Of a stretch of 20,014 bases of DNA, positions 8,012 to 14,924 are shown piece by piece; positions within the stretch are counted from its first letter, which is position 1; every line of letters starts with the position of its first letter. Both the position numbers and the translations under genes were made by a program. A model generated the notes under the pieces. The model made no database searches and was not told the origin of the DNA. It saw only the letters and a list, made by a program, of their open reading frames with translations. Source of the stretch: Lachnospiraceae bacterium UBA7050 (GTDB taxonomy: Bacteria; Bacillota; Clostridia; Lachnospirales; Lachnospiraceae); assembly GCA_002493905.1 (NCBI GenBank), contig DLAJ01000035.1, positions 1 to 20,014 of the forward strand, in the 5' to 3' direction.

Positions 8012-8018
8012 AATCTTT

Positions 8019-8051
8019 TCCTCCTTGAATTTGCGGTGGCTTCCCTGCCAC
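8019..8051 (-). promoter_or_regulatory. Candidate CsrA binding sites in the flagellin leader
   Basis: A small hairpin GTGGC-AGGGAA-GCCAC at 8051-8036 presents GGA in its loop, the preferred form of a CsrA target. About 20 bases downstream the ribosome site AAGGAGGA carries two further GGA motifs. This matches the known two-site layout of Bacillus subtilis hag, where CsrA blocks ribosome binding, and csrA and fliW are in the same cluster. Binding itself is inference. Confidence 0.65.
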
Positions 8052-8069
8052 TCGTTTGATTTGGTTGTA

Positions 8070-8108
8070 GTAACGAAACGCCAACCGTACGTATTTTTGT
8101 TTCGTTAC
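8070..8108 (-). promoter_or_regulatory. Long stem-loop in the flagellin 5' leader
   Basis: A perfect 10-bp inverted repeat, GTAACGAAAC at 8108-8099 and GTTTCGTTAC at 8079-8070 on the minus strand, around a 19-base loop. It starts about 20 bases after the expected transcription start. It may stabilise the abundant flagellin mRNA or help present the downstream CsrA sites; the role is inference. Confidence 0.7.
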
Positions 8109-8137
8109 CGATTAAGTAATTCCTTTACTCACTATAT

Positions 8138-8164
8138 ATATCGGTACCCGTTTTCAAAACTTTA
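8138..8164 (-). promoter_or_regulatory. Sigma-28 promoter of the flagellin gene
   Basis: TAAA at 8164-8161, exactly 15 bases, then ACCGATAT at 8145-8138 on the minus strand, close to the Bacillus sigma-D consensus (TAAA-N15-GCCGATAT). The leader to the ATG at 8011 is about 120 bases. The region 8012-8249 holds this promoter, the leader, and a weak hairpin (8207-8222) that might help end the upstream transcript. Confidence 0.92.
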
Positions 8165-8249
8165 TACCGCTATATAACTTTTTTTACAACTTTTTGAAAA
8201 TTTTTCTGCCATACTTATGGCATACACTCAAGAAAGCGCATGCCATTCA

Positions 8250-8729
8250 TTATTGTTTGTAATTGATCATCTGCGGGTCAACATATTGCGAGTTCGTCAT
8301 ACTCTTATAATAATTGCTCGCCACATTCATGCTTCTGCGCGACTCATGAAGGTCTTTGCGCGCGGAGGCAAAATACCCCTCGATCGCCTGCTTGTTGCGC
8401 TTTTCGGTCGTCTCGATCTTTACCGAACGGTCGGTCAGTTCCTTAATCAAAGACTGGATCTCATGGATCTGCGTCTGATAACGTTCCGGATACCGCGTCA
8501 CTTCCGGACGCACATGCTGATAGATCGTCTCAAAACCGGTATCCAGCTTCTCCAACAAGGTAATCTGAGCTGCTTTCTCATCTACAAGCCGGTCAAACGC
8601 ATCCAGACTGTCCTCTGTGCGGATAACCTCTGCCTGTTTTTCATTCAAAACAAGCAGAGTATCCAATATTTCGATTTTCTTTTTCAAACTATCGGTCAGA
8701 ATCTGTAGATAACGTTCCGTCTCAGCCAT
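8250..8729 (-). CDS. FliT/FlgN-like flagellar export chaperone
   Basis: A 159-residue, highly charged, almost entirely helical protein with coiled-coil character (QILTDSLKKKIEILDTLLVL, later EIQSLIKELTDRSVKIE), the style of FlgN/FliT export chaperones. It sits directly after fliD and fliS, the place where fliT (chaperone of the cap protein FliD) is normally found, so a FliD chaperone or assembly role is likely but not proven. The ATG at 8729 was chosen because AAGG lies 6 bases before it; an ATG at 8756 is also in frame but lacks a better ribosome site. It is probably the last gene of the flaG-fliD-fliS unit, as flagellin has its own promoter. Confidence 0.7.
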   Translation of the reverse strand: MAETERYLQILTDSLKKKIEILDTLLVLNEKQAEVIRTEDSLDAFDRLVDEKAAQITLLEKLDTGFETIYQHVRPEVTRYPERYQTQIHEIQSLIKELTDRSVKIETTEKRNKQAIEGYFASARKDLHESRRSMNVASNYYKSMTNSQYVDPQMINYKQ

Positions 8730-8851
8730 ACAATACCTTGTCTTTCCCTGCTGCATCCGTCATGTTCCGGCTGCATCAGCCTGCCTGATCTGGCGAAAAT
8801 CTGTTTGTCTTTCCCGCTCGCCATCAATCAGCCGCCTATCCCGATCCGGTT

Positions 8852-9262
8852 TTATGCCCGAAGCTGTGCCTGCGGATCATTCGCCTCACCCGATTTGCAG
8901 AGGCGCATGACCTCTTTCCATGTATCGCGCATGCTGCGGAGATGCTTGTTTACCTCTTCAAGAATCTCCTTATCCTTATGCATATTTGCGTCGTGAAGCC
9001 TTCTGATCAGATAATTATACACATTTTCAAAATCCTTCGCAACCGGATATTTATGGTTCAGCGTGAGACGCAGTTCCCTGACAATCGCTTCCGCCTTCAT
9101 AATATTATCATGAGATTTTTGAATATTCTGCTCTTCAATTCCGATAATACCAATATTGCAAAACTTAATTGCCCCTTCATAGAGCATCAGAGTCAGCTCG
9201 CCCGGAGATGCCGTCGCGATGCGATTGTTTGTGTACTGCGCATAAGGGTTATTTAACATCAT
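8852..9262 (-). CDS. fliS: Flagellin export chaperone FliS
   Basis: A 136-residue FliS, the cytoplasmic chaperone that holds the flagellin C-terminus and delivers it to the export gate. Family marks are NNPYAQYTNNRIATASPGELTLMLYEGAIKF at the start and the helical EAIVRELRLTLNHKY, with VYNYLIRRLHDAN further on. Length is normal. Two adjacent ATG codons (9262 and 9259) follow GGGAGG by 6 and 9 bases, so either may be used. It begins 22 bases after the fliD stop, in the same unit. Partner flagellin is encoded about 0.8 kb downstream. Confidence 0.95.
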   Translation of the reverse strand: MMLNNPYAQYTNNRIATASPGELTLMLYEGAIKFCNIGIIGIEEQNIQKSHDNIMKAEAIVRELRLTLNHKYPVAKDFENVYNYLIRRLHDANMHKDKEILEEVNKHLRSMRDTWKEVMRLCKSGEANDPQAQLRA

Positions 9263-9284
9263 GTTATTCCTCCCCGTATGATTC

Positions 9285-11747
9285 TCAGCCGAACATACTG
9301 CTGATATAGCTGGATGTCGAATTGATCTTCGACATCGCCGTCTCCATTCTGGAGAACATCTTGTAATACTTATCTTCCAGCTTTGCAACCTTGTCTTCCT
9401 GCTTTTTGATCTTTGTCTTATAATCGTCATACTGCGTCGTCAGCGATTTGTCAGAATAGAAGCTGCCATAGCTGCGAATGCCCTTTAAGCTCGATGAGGC
9501 CTTATTCATCTTATCATAGAGACTGTTCGCAAACTGGTTAAAGAATTTGCTCACCGTATCCGGATCGGACGAGATCATTTTTTTCAGCAGATCCTTATTG
9601 CCGGAAGATACTTCATCTTCCGAATCCCCGTCAATATGAAGCATGCTCCGCTCATTGTCCTCTGCGGAAAAATAATCCTGTGTGAAAATTCCAAAGTCCG
9701 CGAGCGAATACTTTCTTCCGCCAATCGTAAAGCTCGAAGATACGGATTCTTTCAGCATACTCCGCACAGTGCCAAGCTCCGAATCATGCCGAAGCAGCGC
9801 GCCCTTGATCTTTTCTTCCCACTTCTCGATCTCATCATCGGTCATTGCCGACTTTTCTTCGGAAGTCAGCGGCTCATAATCTTTTGCCGAAGCCGCATTA
9901 TATAAGGTATCGATCTCTTTGATGAGCTCGTTATACTGCTTGATGACATTTTTGATCATCTTATAGATGCCGTCCACATCATCCTGCGTCGTGATCTGTG
10001 CCTGCTCATATACCGGCTTGCCATTGATATCCGTTCCGGTGATATTGCTTAAGCCCTTTGCCGTAATCGTCAGCCCGTTAATGGAAAACGTATTGCTGCT
10101 GGATGTAAACTCCGCGCCGTTTAATTCAATGACTGCGTCCTGTCCGGTCACACGTACTGCCGTTGCGGATGCACCCTGCAGATAAGTGTCCGCATTATTG
10201 ACTGCCTCATACGCGGCCTGTGCTTCTTTCGTGACCGCGCTGACCGCCCTGTTCTGAATCCCCTCCGCCGCATCATAGTTCAAATCGGCCGCATCTACTT
10301 CCGGATTTGTGTAAAGCTCCTCATTCGTAGCCATCTTCGTAAGCAGCGCATTCATCTTATCAAGTTCAGTCGTGTCATCACCGTTCGCTACGGCTGCGGT
10401 GATCTGCGCCTTGATCGTGTCGAGTTTGTCACTGAGGCTGCTTCCTGTAATGGCGTCAAGCTCCGCCTGATTTGCTTCCGCATAATAATCGTTCAGAATT
10501 TTTGCATTCTTTGCAGTCTGTGCAATTGCATCTTCCTGGGTCTTGATTGCAGACTGCAGGGAATCGTAACTCTTAAATGCGTTCTCCGCACCTGTCACTT
10601 TACTCTGCTCATCGGCAAGTCTGGTCGCCTCCGCATCAAGATCATCTTTTGTGAATGTCTGACCCGAATATTTCGTGCTCAGCTCGTCAAGTCTCTGCTG
10701 TTCTGCTTCGGAAAGGCTTTCCCCTGCCTGCAGTCCGTCTTTCTTTGCGTTCAGATTCAGATATTCGGTTTTTTCCATCCAGACTGTGCGGTCGTCGTCT
10801 AATTGTTTCTTGGCCGCATTCAGTCCATCCTTATCCGTATATTCTGCAATTGCCTTCTCATACGACTGTTTGGACGGATTCTCATCCCAGTCCTTCTTTA
10901 AGTCCGCAATCGTATCGATATATTTCTGCATGGCATCCGCGTTTGCCAGTGAATTCTGCATGGATACCGCGTAAGAATCCGCACGCGCTGCAACATAGGC
11001 CGCCGCAGATGCATTCAGTGTGCCGTTTGAGGCATCAAACATTGCCGCAAGTTCCGAGTTAGCAGCCGCGTTCTTTTCAAGTTCTTCTTTCGTAAGCAGT
11101 CCCAGATTGGAAAGTGCCTTTAAGCCGTTTTTGTCGTTAGCGCTTAACTGGAAATCGCCGCCATTGCCGCTCTTATCCACATTAATGAAGAATCTCTGGT
11201 TTGCCTGATCAAAGCTCGCCGTTACGCCGGCGCTGTTCAATTTGTTTACGAATTCATCAATCGTCGTGTTTCCCGTCAGATCAATGTTCGTCGTCTTGCC
11301 GTTCACTTTTACGCTGATGCTCGCCGTATCGTCCGCGCCAAGTGCCGAGGAAGATCCTTTTGCCAGCTCGCTCAGCTTCGTCTTCCCTTTTACGCTTTTA
11401 TTTTCACTCAGCTTTCCGCCTGTCAGGTACCCGGACTTTGCAAGCTGCTTGACAACCAGTGTCTGAGAGCCCTTTACTGCATTATCCCCAGCTACAATTG
11501 ACGCGATGCTGCTGTTCGAAACTGAGGTCGTCTTCTTTCTGAACGCATCAGACCAACGAAGATTACTGATCGTCGCCTGAAAGCTTTTGATTTTCTTATT
11601 CAGGCCTTTCCATGCATCCTGCTTCCACTCCAGCTTGGTCTGCGCCTTCTCAAGCGTCTCTTTCTTCGTGCTCGCCGCCGAAACGAGTTCCCTGACAATC
11701 GCATCCGTATCCAGACCCGAATTCATACCCGTAATCTTTATTGACAT
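9285..11747 (-). CDS. fliD: Flagellar filament cap protein FliD (HAP2), enlarged
   Basis: An 820-residue filament cap, exported to the filament tip where it folds incoming flagellin. The N-terminal domain starts MSIKITGMNSGLDTDAIVRE and contains the coiled coil LEWKQDAWKGLNKKIKSFQATI; QTLVVKQLAKSGYL follows. The C-terminal domain includes YNELIKEIDTLYN, GIRSYGSFYSDKSL and a final coiled coil ending SYISSMFG. FliD is usually about 450-550 residues; the excess here is a helical, Asp/Ala/Lys-rich insert in the middle (roughly residues 240-510). That insert has no cysteine and reads like an added surface domain. The ATG at 11747 was chosen for GGAGG 7 bases upstream rather than a start at 11786 without one. 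Confidence 0.95.
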   Translation of the reverse strand: MSIKITGMNSGLDTDAIVRELVSAASTKKETLEKAQTKLEWKQDAWKGLNKKIKSFQATISNLRWSDAFRKKTTSVSNSSIASIVAGDNAVKGSQTLVVKQLAKSGYLTGGKLSENKSVKGKTKLSELAKGSSSALGADDTASISVKVNGKTTNIDLTGNTTIDEFVNKLNSAGVTASFDQANQRFFINVDKSGNGGDFQLSANDKNGLKALSNLGLLTKEELEKNAAANSELAAMFDASNGTLNASAAAYVAARADSYAVSMQNSLANADAMQKYIDTIADLKKDWDENPSKQSYEKAIAEYTDKDGLNAAKKQLDDDRTVWMEKTEYLNLNAKKDGLQAGESLSEAEQQRLDELSTKYSGQTFTKDDLDAEATRLADEQSKVTGAENAFKSYDSLQSAIKTQEDAIAQTAKNAKILNDYYAEANQAELDAITGSSLSDKLDTIKAQITAAVANGDDTTELDKMNALLTKMATNEELYTNPEVDAADLNYDAAEGIQNRAVSAVTKEAQAAYEAVNNADTYLQGASATAVRVTGQDAVIELNGAEFTSSSNTFSINGLTITAKGLSNITGTDINGKPVYEQAQITTQDDVDGIYKMIKNVIKQYNELIKEIDTLYNAASAKDYEPLTSEEKSAMTDDEIEKWEEKIKGALLRHDSELGTVRSMLKESVSSSFTIGGRKYSLADFGIFTQDYFSAEDNERSMLHIDGDSEDEVSSGNKDLLKKMISSDPDTVSKFFNQFANSLYDKMNKASSSLKGIRSYGSFYSDKSLTTQYDDYKTKIKKQEDKVAKLEDKYYKMFSRMETAMSKINSTSSYISSMFG

Positions 11748-11843
11748 ATTCCATCCTCCATTCCTGTCCGCCGCCTTACTTTTCAAGCGCGCACATTCTA
11801 TTCGGCAGGTAAAGCCTGCTTCCGCTTACCAGTTTTCATTACG

Positions 11844-12278
11844 TTATCGTTTCTCATCCACAAGCAGACCCGCCAGTTCCCATGCCTTAGCGATCATATC
11901 AAGCGTCTTCTCTGCAGGGAACTCTTTGATCGTCTCCTTGGTTTCTTTATCAACGATTTTCAGAGTAATACGGTTTGTATCCTCATGAACGCCGAATTGA
12001 ACCTGTGAATTATGAGAATTTTTATTCAGCTCCGCAATTGCCTTTTTGAGCTGCTCTTTGCCCTCTCTGGCATCTGCAGACTGTCTGCTGCCGCCATCCG
12101 AACTGTTGGAGTCATACTCCTGTGATTTTGCAACTGCCGCCGTTGTCTGATCCACATTGACCGAAATATCCTGAACTGCACCCTCCGTGGTGCCTGCCTC
12201 TGAGCCCGCTGCCGGTCTGGGCGGTACATAAGTCTGTGACTGATAAGATAATGCTCCGTTAATTGCCTCAATTGCCAT
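11844..12278 (-). CDS. flaG: FlaG family flagellar protein
   Basis: A 144-residue FlaG family protein. The first 70 residues are low-complexity and rich in Ser, Ala, Gln and Gly. The conserved C-terminal domain (about 75-144) has LKKAIAELNKN, then VQFGVHEDTNRITLKIVDKETKETIKEFP and a final helix LDMIAKAWELAGLLVDEKR. FlaG proteins influence filament length in some bacteria, and the gene normally precedes fliD, as here (96 bases apart). GGAGG stands 8 bases before the ATG at 12278. It is the first gene after a sigma-28 promoter. Confidence 0.93.
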   Translation of the reverse strand: MAIEAINGALSYQSQTYVPPRPAAGSEAGTTEGAVQDISVNVDQTTAAVAKSQEYDSNSSDGGSRQSADAREGKEQLKKAIAELNKNSHNSQVQFGVHEDTNRITLKIVDKETKETIKEFPAEKTLDMIAKAWELAGLLVDEKR

Positions 12279-12327
12279 AGTAATCACCTCCGTGTGATTG
12301 GTTAAAAGTTATTGTATAATTAGTTAC

Positions 12328-12350
12328 AACCGAAACGATTTTTTTCGGTT
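12328..12350 (-). promoter_or_regulatory. Stem-loop in the flaG leader
   Basis: A perfect 8-bp inverted repeat AACCGAAA/TTTCGGTT with a 7-base loop, shortly after the expected sigma-28 transcription start. It parallels the larger hairpin at the same place in the flagellin leader; a stabilising role is inference. Confidence 0.55.
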
Positions 12351-12361
12351 CTCTGTATGCT

Positions 12362-12389
12362 ATATCGGTAAAAAGCAAAAAAATGTTTA
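12362..12389 (-). promoter_or_regulatory. Sigma-28 promoter of the flaG-fliD-fliS unit
   Basis: TAAA at 12389-12386, a 16-base spacer and ACCGATAT at 12369-12362 on the minus strand. The -10 element is identical to that of the flagellin promoter. The -35 lies inside the second arm of the csrA terminator hairpin. The expected leader is about 75-80 bases. Confidence 0.8.
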
Positions 12390-12409
12390 TATCTCTATAA
12401 ACATTTTTT
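12378..12409 (-). terminator. Terminator hairpin after csrA
   Basis: A perfect 14-bp but AT-rich inverted repeat (TGTTTATA/TATAAACA at its core) with a 4-base loop, A-run on one side and T-run on the other. It lies 75 bases after the csrA stop, and the T-run follows the stem on the minus strand. The low GC stem makes it a leaky terminator candidate. Confidence 0.65.
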
Positions 12410-12483
12410 ACGCTGTTTTACGCTGTTTTCAACATTTCAGAGGATCGTGAAACAGCTTTTATAAAATTTGGCGAACCGTCTCT

Positions 12484-12702
12484 CTAAGCCTTGAACAATT
12501 TAGAAAGCGCATCCGCGTCAATGCTCATGGCATTTTTATTTGATTCCTGTATCTGCAGATAAACTTCTTTCCGGTAAACAGGAACCTCTTTCGGCGCACT
12601 GATACCAAGCTTCACCTGTTCTCCCTTAATCTCCAGTATCGTGACCTCAATATTGTTATTGATGACAATTGCCTCGTTTTTTTTGCGGGATAATGCCAGC
12701 AT
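12484..12702 (-). CDS. csrA: Carbon storage regulator CsrA
   Basis: A 72-residue CsrA, an RNA-binding dimer that represses translation by covering GGA sites. It starts MLALSRKKNEAIVINNNIEV and shows the core VKLGISAPKEVPVYRKEVY with the conserved LGI, AP and R residues of the RNA-binding face. The ATG at 12702 fits the family start; a GTG two codons earlier overlaps the fliW stop by 4 bases. GGGTGA serves as ribosome site in either case. Coupling to fliW fits the known antagonist pair in which FliW binds and inactivates CsrA. The likely target is the flagellin leader at 8019-8051. Confidence 0.97.
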   Translation of the reverse strand: MLALSRKKNEAIVINNNIEVTILEIKGEQVKLGISAPKEVPVYRKEVYLQIQESNKNAMSIDADALSKLFKA

Positions 12703-12704
12703 AA

Positions 12705-13166
12705 TCACTCACCCGCTTTCTTCGACGCCTGAAGGATGTCGTAAATCGGATATTTTACAACATATTCATCGCCTTCTGCAATAATCTGGCACGCCTTTCT
12801 CTGCGCTGCATTCACAACGATCGGCGCCTTTAAGTTCACCGTCATTTTCGTCAAATCACGCGGCACGGTCAGCGTCACCAGCACCAACATCTGATCACTG
12901 TCCAGATTCCCAATCGGTTTTAAGAGTTCGTCCTCCACCTGAGGGTTATAGTCCGGCATCACCAAAAGCGGATCAATCACCGGCATGGCAAAGCCTTCCT
13001 CCTGCAGAGACTGCAGCCATCTTACCGAAGTCTGGGAACCTTTCTCCTCATCATGGATCAGTGCGAACTCCGTCAGATTCGGAAAACCGATAATTCCGTT
13101 TACAAAACGGATGATCTTGGACTCGTCAATGTCCACTTCTCCAAAAATTCTTGTTGTTAATTTCAT
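12705..13166 (-). CDS. fliW: Flagellar assembly factor FliW
   Basis: A 153-residue FliW, which binds either flagellin or CsrA and so releases flagellin translation when the subunit is exported. Family marks are MKLTTRIFGEVDIDESKIIRF, the GIIGFPNLTEFALI segment, FAMPVIDPLLVMPDY, and VLVTLTVPRDLTKMTVNLKAPIVVN. The ATG at 13166 was chosen for AAGGAGG 9 bases upstream; a start at 13214 has no such site. It is followed directly by csrA. Partner genes for the whole FliW-CsrA-flagellin loop are all in this window. Confidence 0.97.
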   Translation of the reverse strand: MKLTTRIFGEVDIDESKIIRFVNGIIGFPNLTEFALIHDEEKGSQTSVRWLQSLQEEGFAMPVIDPLLVMPDYNPQVEDELLKPIGNLDSDQMLVLVTLTVPRDLTKMTVNLKAPIVVNAAQRKACQIIAEGDEYVVKYPIYDILQASKKAGE

Positions 13167-13237
13167 AGCATCATGCCTCCTTTTCTTAAGGTTATTCATT
13201 AACCTGTATACCACTTTTTGTGTAACGATATGCCTTT

Positions 13238-14800
13238 TTAGATATAGTTCATCAGACTCGTCTCCAAAATCTTGGCCGTCGCAGAAAGCGCCGCATCATA
13301 AGTCAGTTTGGCAGAAGCAAGCTCCGTCGTTGAATCCTCAATCTCTTTATGATTATTGTTAATGTAGAGTTCCTTGAACGTCGCCTGCTGACCGCTTAAA
13401 CGGTTCTTGATCAAGTCAAGACGCGCTCCTCTTGTACCGATATTGGTTCCTGCAAGATTAATCAGATCCTGATAGCTTTTCATTGTCGTCATCGTCGAGC
13501 CAAACAGCTTCTGTACCTGATCTTTGACCAGACTCTGGGCCTTCTTAGCTGCCGTGAGCTGTAAGTTCGCTTCATCCAGAGCTGCGCCCTCCGATAACGA
13601 TGCCACTTTCTCTTCCAGGCTGTTTACAATATTATCCAGTTTTTCCAATTGGTTAATCACCACTTCAAGATTGTCCACATCGCGTCCAATATCGTGAATA
13701 TAGACTTCTCCCGCAACTGTATTAACCTGCAGGGACTGGTTCGCACCCAGATCGTACTCGATCCGCTGCCTGCTGCCCGACTCATACTCCAAAATGTCCA
13801 CCTTGTTATCCGGCATCTCTTTTGCAACATGGCAGTCAAAATAATGCTCTGGTCTTAAGTCCCCATTCACCCACTCATTCTTCTCGTAAGCAATGGTATA
13901 GGTTGTTGTATTCGGAAGTGCCGACATCGTACTCACCCGATTTTTCCCGAGCACCACTTCTCCCGTATCGTAGAGAATATACGCCTCATTGTCTCCCGGT
14001 GTATAAGCTCCAACGTCCGTTGAATTTTTCATCGTAAGCGGGATCGTCTGTGACGCGCCGGTTTGATCCGTATACCTGATACACAGATCGGTATCCTCCG
14101 GATGCCCGTCTCTTGCCGGCATCGGCGTCTCAACATTCAGATTTTTCAGATTATCATAAGCAAGCCGGAAACGAGTATACTCCTCCGTCTTTACCATCGT
14201 CTCATCCACATCAAACCCGTTCGCTTCCGTATATCCGAAAATATCCCCGTCAGGATCCGCCGCCTTATTTGGATTTACCGTATTGATATGTGTCCGTGTC
14301 TGTAGATCATTCAGAGTAAATTCTTCAAAAATGCGGTATTCCGTATCCTCTTTTGTCTTAAACTGCAGTTTCGACTCTGTCCGATAGCCCGTAAATATAT
14401 TACGCCCGCCGTAATCCGCATCGCCGGTTTCATAAAATTCCTGCGCGCTCTGCCTTAACGCCATCAGCGCCGCCTGATAATTGGCTGTATTCTTATCGTC
14501 GCTGGTATTGCGATTGCACTCATTATACATCGTCTCTATCAGCTCTTCACCCGCGTAGATTGCATCCTCCGTTGCCTTCATCCAGCTTGTGGCATCCTCA
14601 GCATTTTTTTCATTGTACTGCGTCAGCTTTGTGAGATTCGCCGAAAGACGAAGCGAACGGATCGCAATGACCGGATCGTCCGACGGTCTTGTCAGCTTAT
14701 TGCCAGTCTGCATCTGAATGCTTAACTGGCTCTGCAGTTGCTTATTGGTGTTAATATTGCGCAGGGAATTATTCTGCATGATCTTATTTGTAATCCGCAT
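13238..14800 (-). CDS. flgL: Flagellar hook-associated protein 3 (FlgL)
   Basis: A 520-residue FlgL that forms the second ring of the hook-filament junction, exported outside the cell. The N-terminus is flagellin-like (MRITNKIMQNNSLRNINTNK, MQTGNKLTRPSDDPVIAIRS) and the C-terminus ends with the helical SAKLTYDAALSATAKILETSLMNYI. FlgL in many bacteria is about 300 residues; here about 200 extra residues occupy the middle (about 150-350), rich in beta-type sequence, so a surface domain is likely. AAGGA lies 8 bases before the ATG. It follows the second flgK and precedes fliW. Confidence 0.95.
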   Translation of the reverse strand: MRITNKIMQNNSLRNINTNKQLQSQLSIQMQTGNKLTRPSDDPVIAIRSLRLSANLTKLTQYNEKNAEDATSWMKATEDAIYAGEELIETMYNECNRNTSDDKNTANYQAALMALRQSAQEFYETGDADYGGRNIFTGYRTESKLQFKTKEDTEYRIFEEFTLNDLQTRTHINTVNPNKAADPDGDIFGYTEANGFDVDETMVKTEEYTRFRLAYDNLKNLNVETPMPARDGHPEDTDLCIRYTDQTGASQTIPLTMKNSTDVGAYTPGDNEAYILYDTGEVVLGKNRVSTMSALPNTTTYTIAYEKNEWVNGDLRPEHYFDCHVAKEMPDNKVDILEYESGSRQRIEYDLGANQSLQVNTVAGEVYIHDIGRDVDNLEVVINQLEKLDNIVNSLEEKVASLSEGAALDEANLQLTAAKKAQSLVKDQVQKLFGSTMTTMKSYQDLINLAGTNIGTRGARLDLIKNRLSGQQATFKELYINNNHKEIEDSTTELASAKLTYDAALSATAKILETSLMNYI

Positions 14801-14853
14801 AACAATCTTCCTTTCTTTGTACAGATCATTTGGCAGCTAAACCTTGAAGCACT

Positions 14854-14923
14854 TTCGCCGCTGCGAAATCTCGTGAAGAACGCAGAGCGTTCTTCGAAAG
14901 AGTTTGCATTTCGCAAACTCTTT
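14854..14923. other. Cluster of three hairpins between flgK2 and flgL
   Basis: Three inverted repeats lie in the 124-base gap: an 11-bp stem at 14897-14923 with a 5-base loop that starts next to the flgK2 stop, a perfect 9-bp stem at 14875-14895 (GAAGAACGC/GCGTTCTTC) with a 3-base loop, and a 5-bp stem at 14854-14867. On the plus strand the first is followed by T's like a terminator; on the minus strand only a few T's are available. They could protect or process the mRNA, or act as an antisense terminator. Confidence 0.6.
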
Positions 14924-14924
14924 T

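Noticed and set aside
8070..8108. Invertible promoter flanked by inverted repeats in front of flagellin
   Set aside because: The arms enclose only 19 bases and do not include the promoter, and no recombinase gene is nearby; an RNA stem-loop is the simpler reading.
8207..8222. Terminator of the FliT/FlgN-like gene
   Set aside because: There is a 6-bp stem TGCCAT/ATGGCA but no proper T-run on the minus strand, so support is too weak for a feature.
8217..8708. A 163-codon open frame on the plus strand
   Set aside because: It is the complement of the FliT/FlgN-like gene, has no ribosome site and no recognisable domain. Other long plus-strand frames (4651-5166, 6019-6555, 17533-18018) are rejected for the same reason.
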